The translations under genes were made by a program, and so were the position numbers. Under the pieces are notes generated by a model, which worked only from the letters and a program-made list of their open reading frames with translations, had not been told where the DNA came from and ran no database searches. Of a stretch of DNA of 5,354 bases, positions 4,699-5,354 are shown piece by piece. Position 1 is the stretch's first letter; each line of letters begins with the position of its first letter. Origin of the DNA: SLQH01 sp964612995 (GTDB lineage Bacteria; Planctomycetota; UBA11346); NCBI GenBank assembly GCA_964612995.1, contig CAZTGE010000213.1:1-5354 (forward strand), read 5' to 3'.

Positions 4699-5354
4699 TG
4701 CCCTACTTCCCCGGAGCTGGGGGTGGCGGCGCGGCGGTGCCCGGCGGCGACGAGGGCGCGGTGCAGTACCGGGCGGGTGCGGCTTTCGCCGGTCACACCG
4801 GTCTGCATTACGACCCGGTCACCGGCACACTGCGTATCGGCGCCTGCTCGATCACCACGCCAATCGTCAGCGGCAATGCCTCCCTCGTCGTTGGTGACAG
4901 TGTCGGCACCAACCAAGCCAACACCGTCATCGTCGGCCGGGGTATGACCGCCAACGTCGCCAACGCCATCATCCTCACCAACGGCGGTACGCCGCCGACC
5001 CAGCAGGACTGCATCGTCATCGGTCGGCCTTCTATCGGCTGCGTGGCGAAGTCCCTGCACATCGGCCGCACCGGTGGGTGCTCGGGCGCCAACGGAGTCT
5101 CGATCGGTTACGACGCCCGTTGCACCCACGCTCGTGGTGTGGCCATCGGCGATGGTGCCCGATCGTCCGCCAACAACCGCGCCACCTTCGGCAGCACCGA
5201 CAAACCGGTGGAGGTCGAAGCCACCAGCCATCTCCGGGCGAAAGGCGCCGTGATCGGCGGCGGCATCGAGCCGGCGGATGGCAGTCTGGAGACCGGGCAA
5301 TTCGCCGCGTGGTTCGATGAGTTGGCCGACCACATGCGTTTCAAGGGGAAGCGG
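4698..5354 (+). CDS. Fiber-like protein with YadA-like 14-residue beta-roll (3' end outside window)
   Basis: The start ATG at 4698-4700 shares its A with the previous TAA stop (4696-4698). The frame has no stop up to the window end, giving 219 residues. Residues 4-20 are Gly-rich and flexible. Residues 21-48 (GAVQYRAGAAFAGHTGLHYD, then TGTLRIG) match the 'open-slot' strand motif common at the start of phage fiber domains. Residues 53-165 hold eight tandem coils, seven of 14 residues and one of 15, each ending in a hydrophobic-hydrophobic-Gly triad (VVG66, IVG80, a degenerate ILT94, VIG109, HIG123, SIG137, AIG151, TFG165). Alanine is at coil position 8 in five of them. This is the pattern of trimeric YadA/Hep_Hag left-handed beta-rolls. 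Residues 178-219 are a different tail with a QFAAWFDELADHMRFKG segment, probably near the C terminus. Five cysteines (50, 105, 115, 128, 142) are unusual. A trimeric fiber, on head or tail, is the likely role. Confidence 0.8.
   Translation, partial: MPYFPGAGGGGAAVPGGDEGAVQYRAGAAFAGHTGLHYDPVTGTLRIGACSITTPIVSGNASLVVGDSVGTNQANTVIVGRGMTANVANAIILTNGGTPPTQQDCIVIGRPSIGCVAKSLHIGRTGGCSGANGVSIGYDARCTHARGVAIGDGARSSANNRATFGSTDKPVEVEATSHLRAKGAVIGGGIEPADGSLETGQFAAWFDELADHMRFKGKR

Noticed and set aside
4723..5320. Two + strand open frames (4723-4947 and 5078-5320) inside the fiber gene
   Set aside because: They are in a different frame from the continuous 219-codon fiber reading, which has the periodic Gly pattern; they are Arg/Ser/Pro-rich shadows.
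4191..5333. Open frame of 380 codons on the - strand across three + strand genes
   Set aside because: It covers the overlap-coupled neck, unknown and fiber genes; its sequence changes character at each + gene boundary and has no recognisable domain.
1..5354. tRNA, rRNA, CRISPR array, insertion sequence or attachment site
   Set aside because: No cloverleaf-like sequence, spaced direct repeats, transposase motif or terminal repeats were seen; the window is nearly all structural phage coding sequence.

Overview
The window is a GC-rich (roughly two-thirds G+C by eye) stretch of a tailed phage or prophage: the head-to-neck part of a structural operon, with every supported gene on the + strand. 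No integrase, attachment site, tRNA or host gene is visible, so phage and prophage cannot be told apart. The capsid polyprotein, the DUF2190-type protein and the small neck genes remind me of prophage-like clusters I associate with Planctomycetes and other high-GC Gram-negative bacteria. That host assignment rests on recalled family resemblance, not on a search, and is weak.

Layout: (1) 3-794, C-terminal part of a lambda-family portal protein, cut by the window start. (2) 795-915, a 121-base leader with a GC-rich hairpin next to the Shine-Dalgarno sequence. (3) 916-2928, one long gene fusing an HK97-like prohead protease, an acidic/coiled-coil scaffold-like middle and a major capsid domain. 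(4) 2929-3047, a 119-base spacer with a cluster of inverted repeats. (5) 3048-3380, a DUF2190-family capsid-associated protein. (6) 3385-3747, a probable head-tail joining protein with a GTG start. (7) 3744-4019, a small membrane protein with a helical charged tail. (8) 4006-4431, a probable neck or tail-terminator protein. (9) 4435-4698, an unrecognised 87-residue beta-rich protein. (10) 4698 to the window end, an open reading frame with no stop inside the window, encoding a fiber-like protein with a YadA-like 14-residue repeat.

The likely programme: the portal nucleates the procapsid; the polyprotein supplies protease, scaffold and shell and is probably processed during maturation; the DUF2190 protein decorates or stabilises the shell; the next proteins close the neck; the last gene supplies a trimeric fiber. 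From 3048 onward the genes are packed with overlaps or gaps of a few bases, which suggests translational coupling, whereas the capsid gene is set apart on both sides by leaders of about 120 bases that each contain hairpins. The most interesting points are the polyprotein with a possible internal start, the cysteine-bearing fiber repeat, and a fiber gene placed straight after neck genes before any tail tube or tape-measure gene has appeared.
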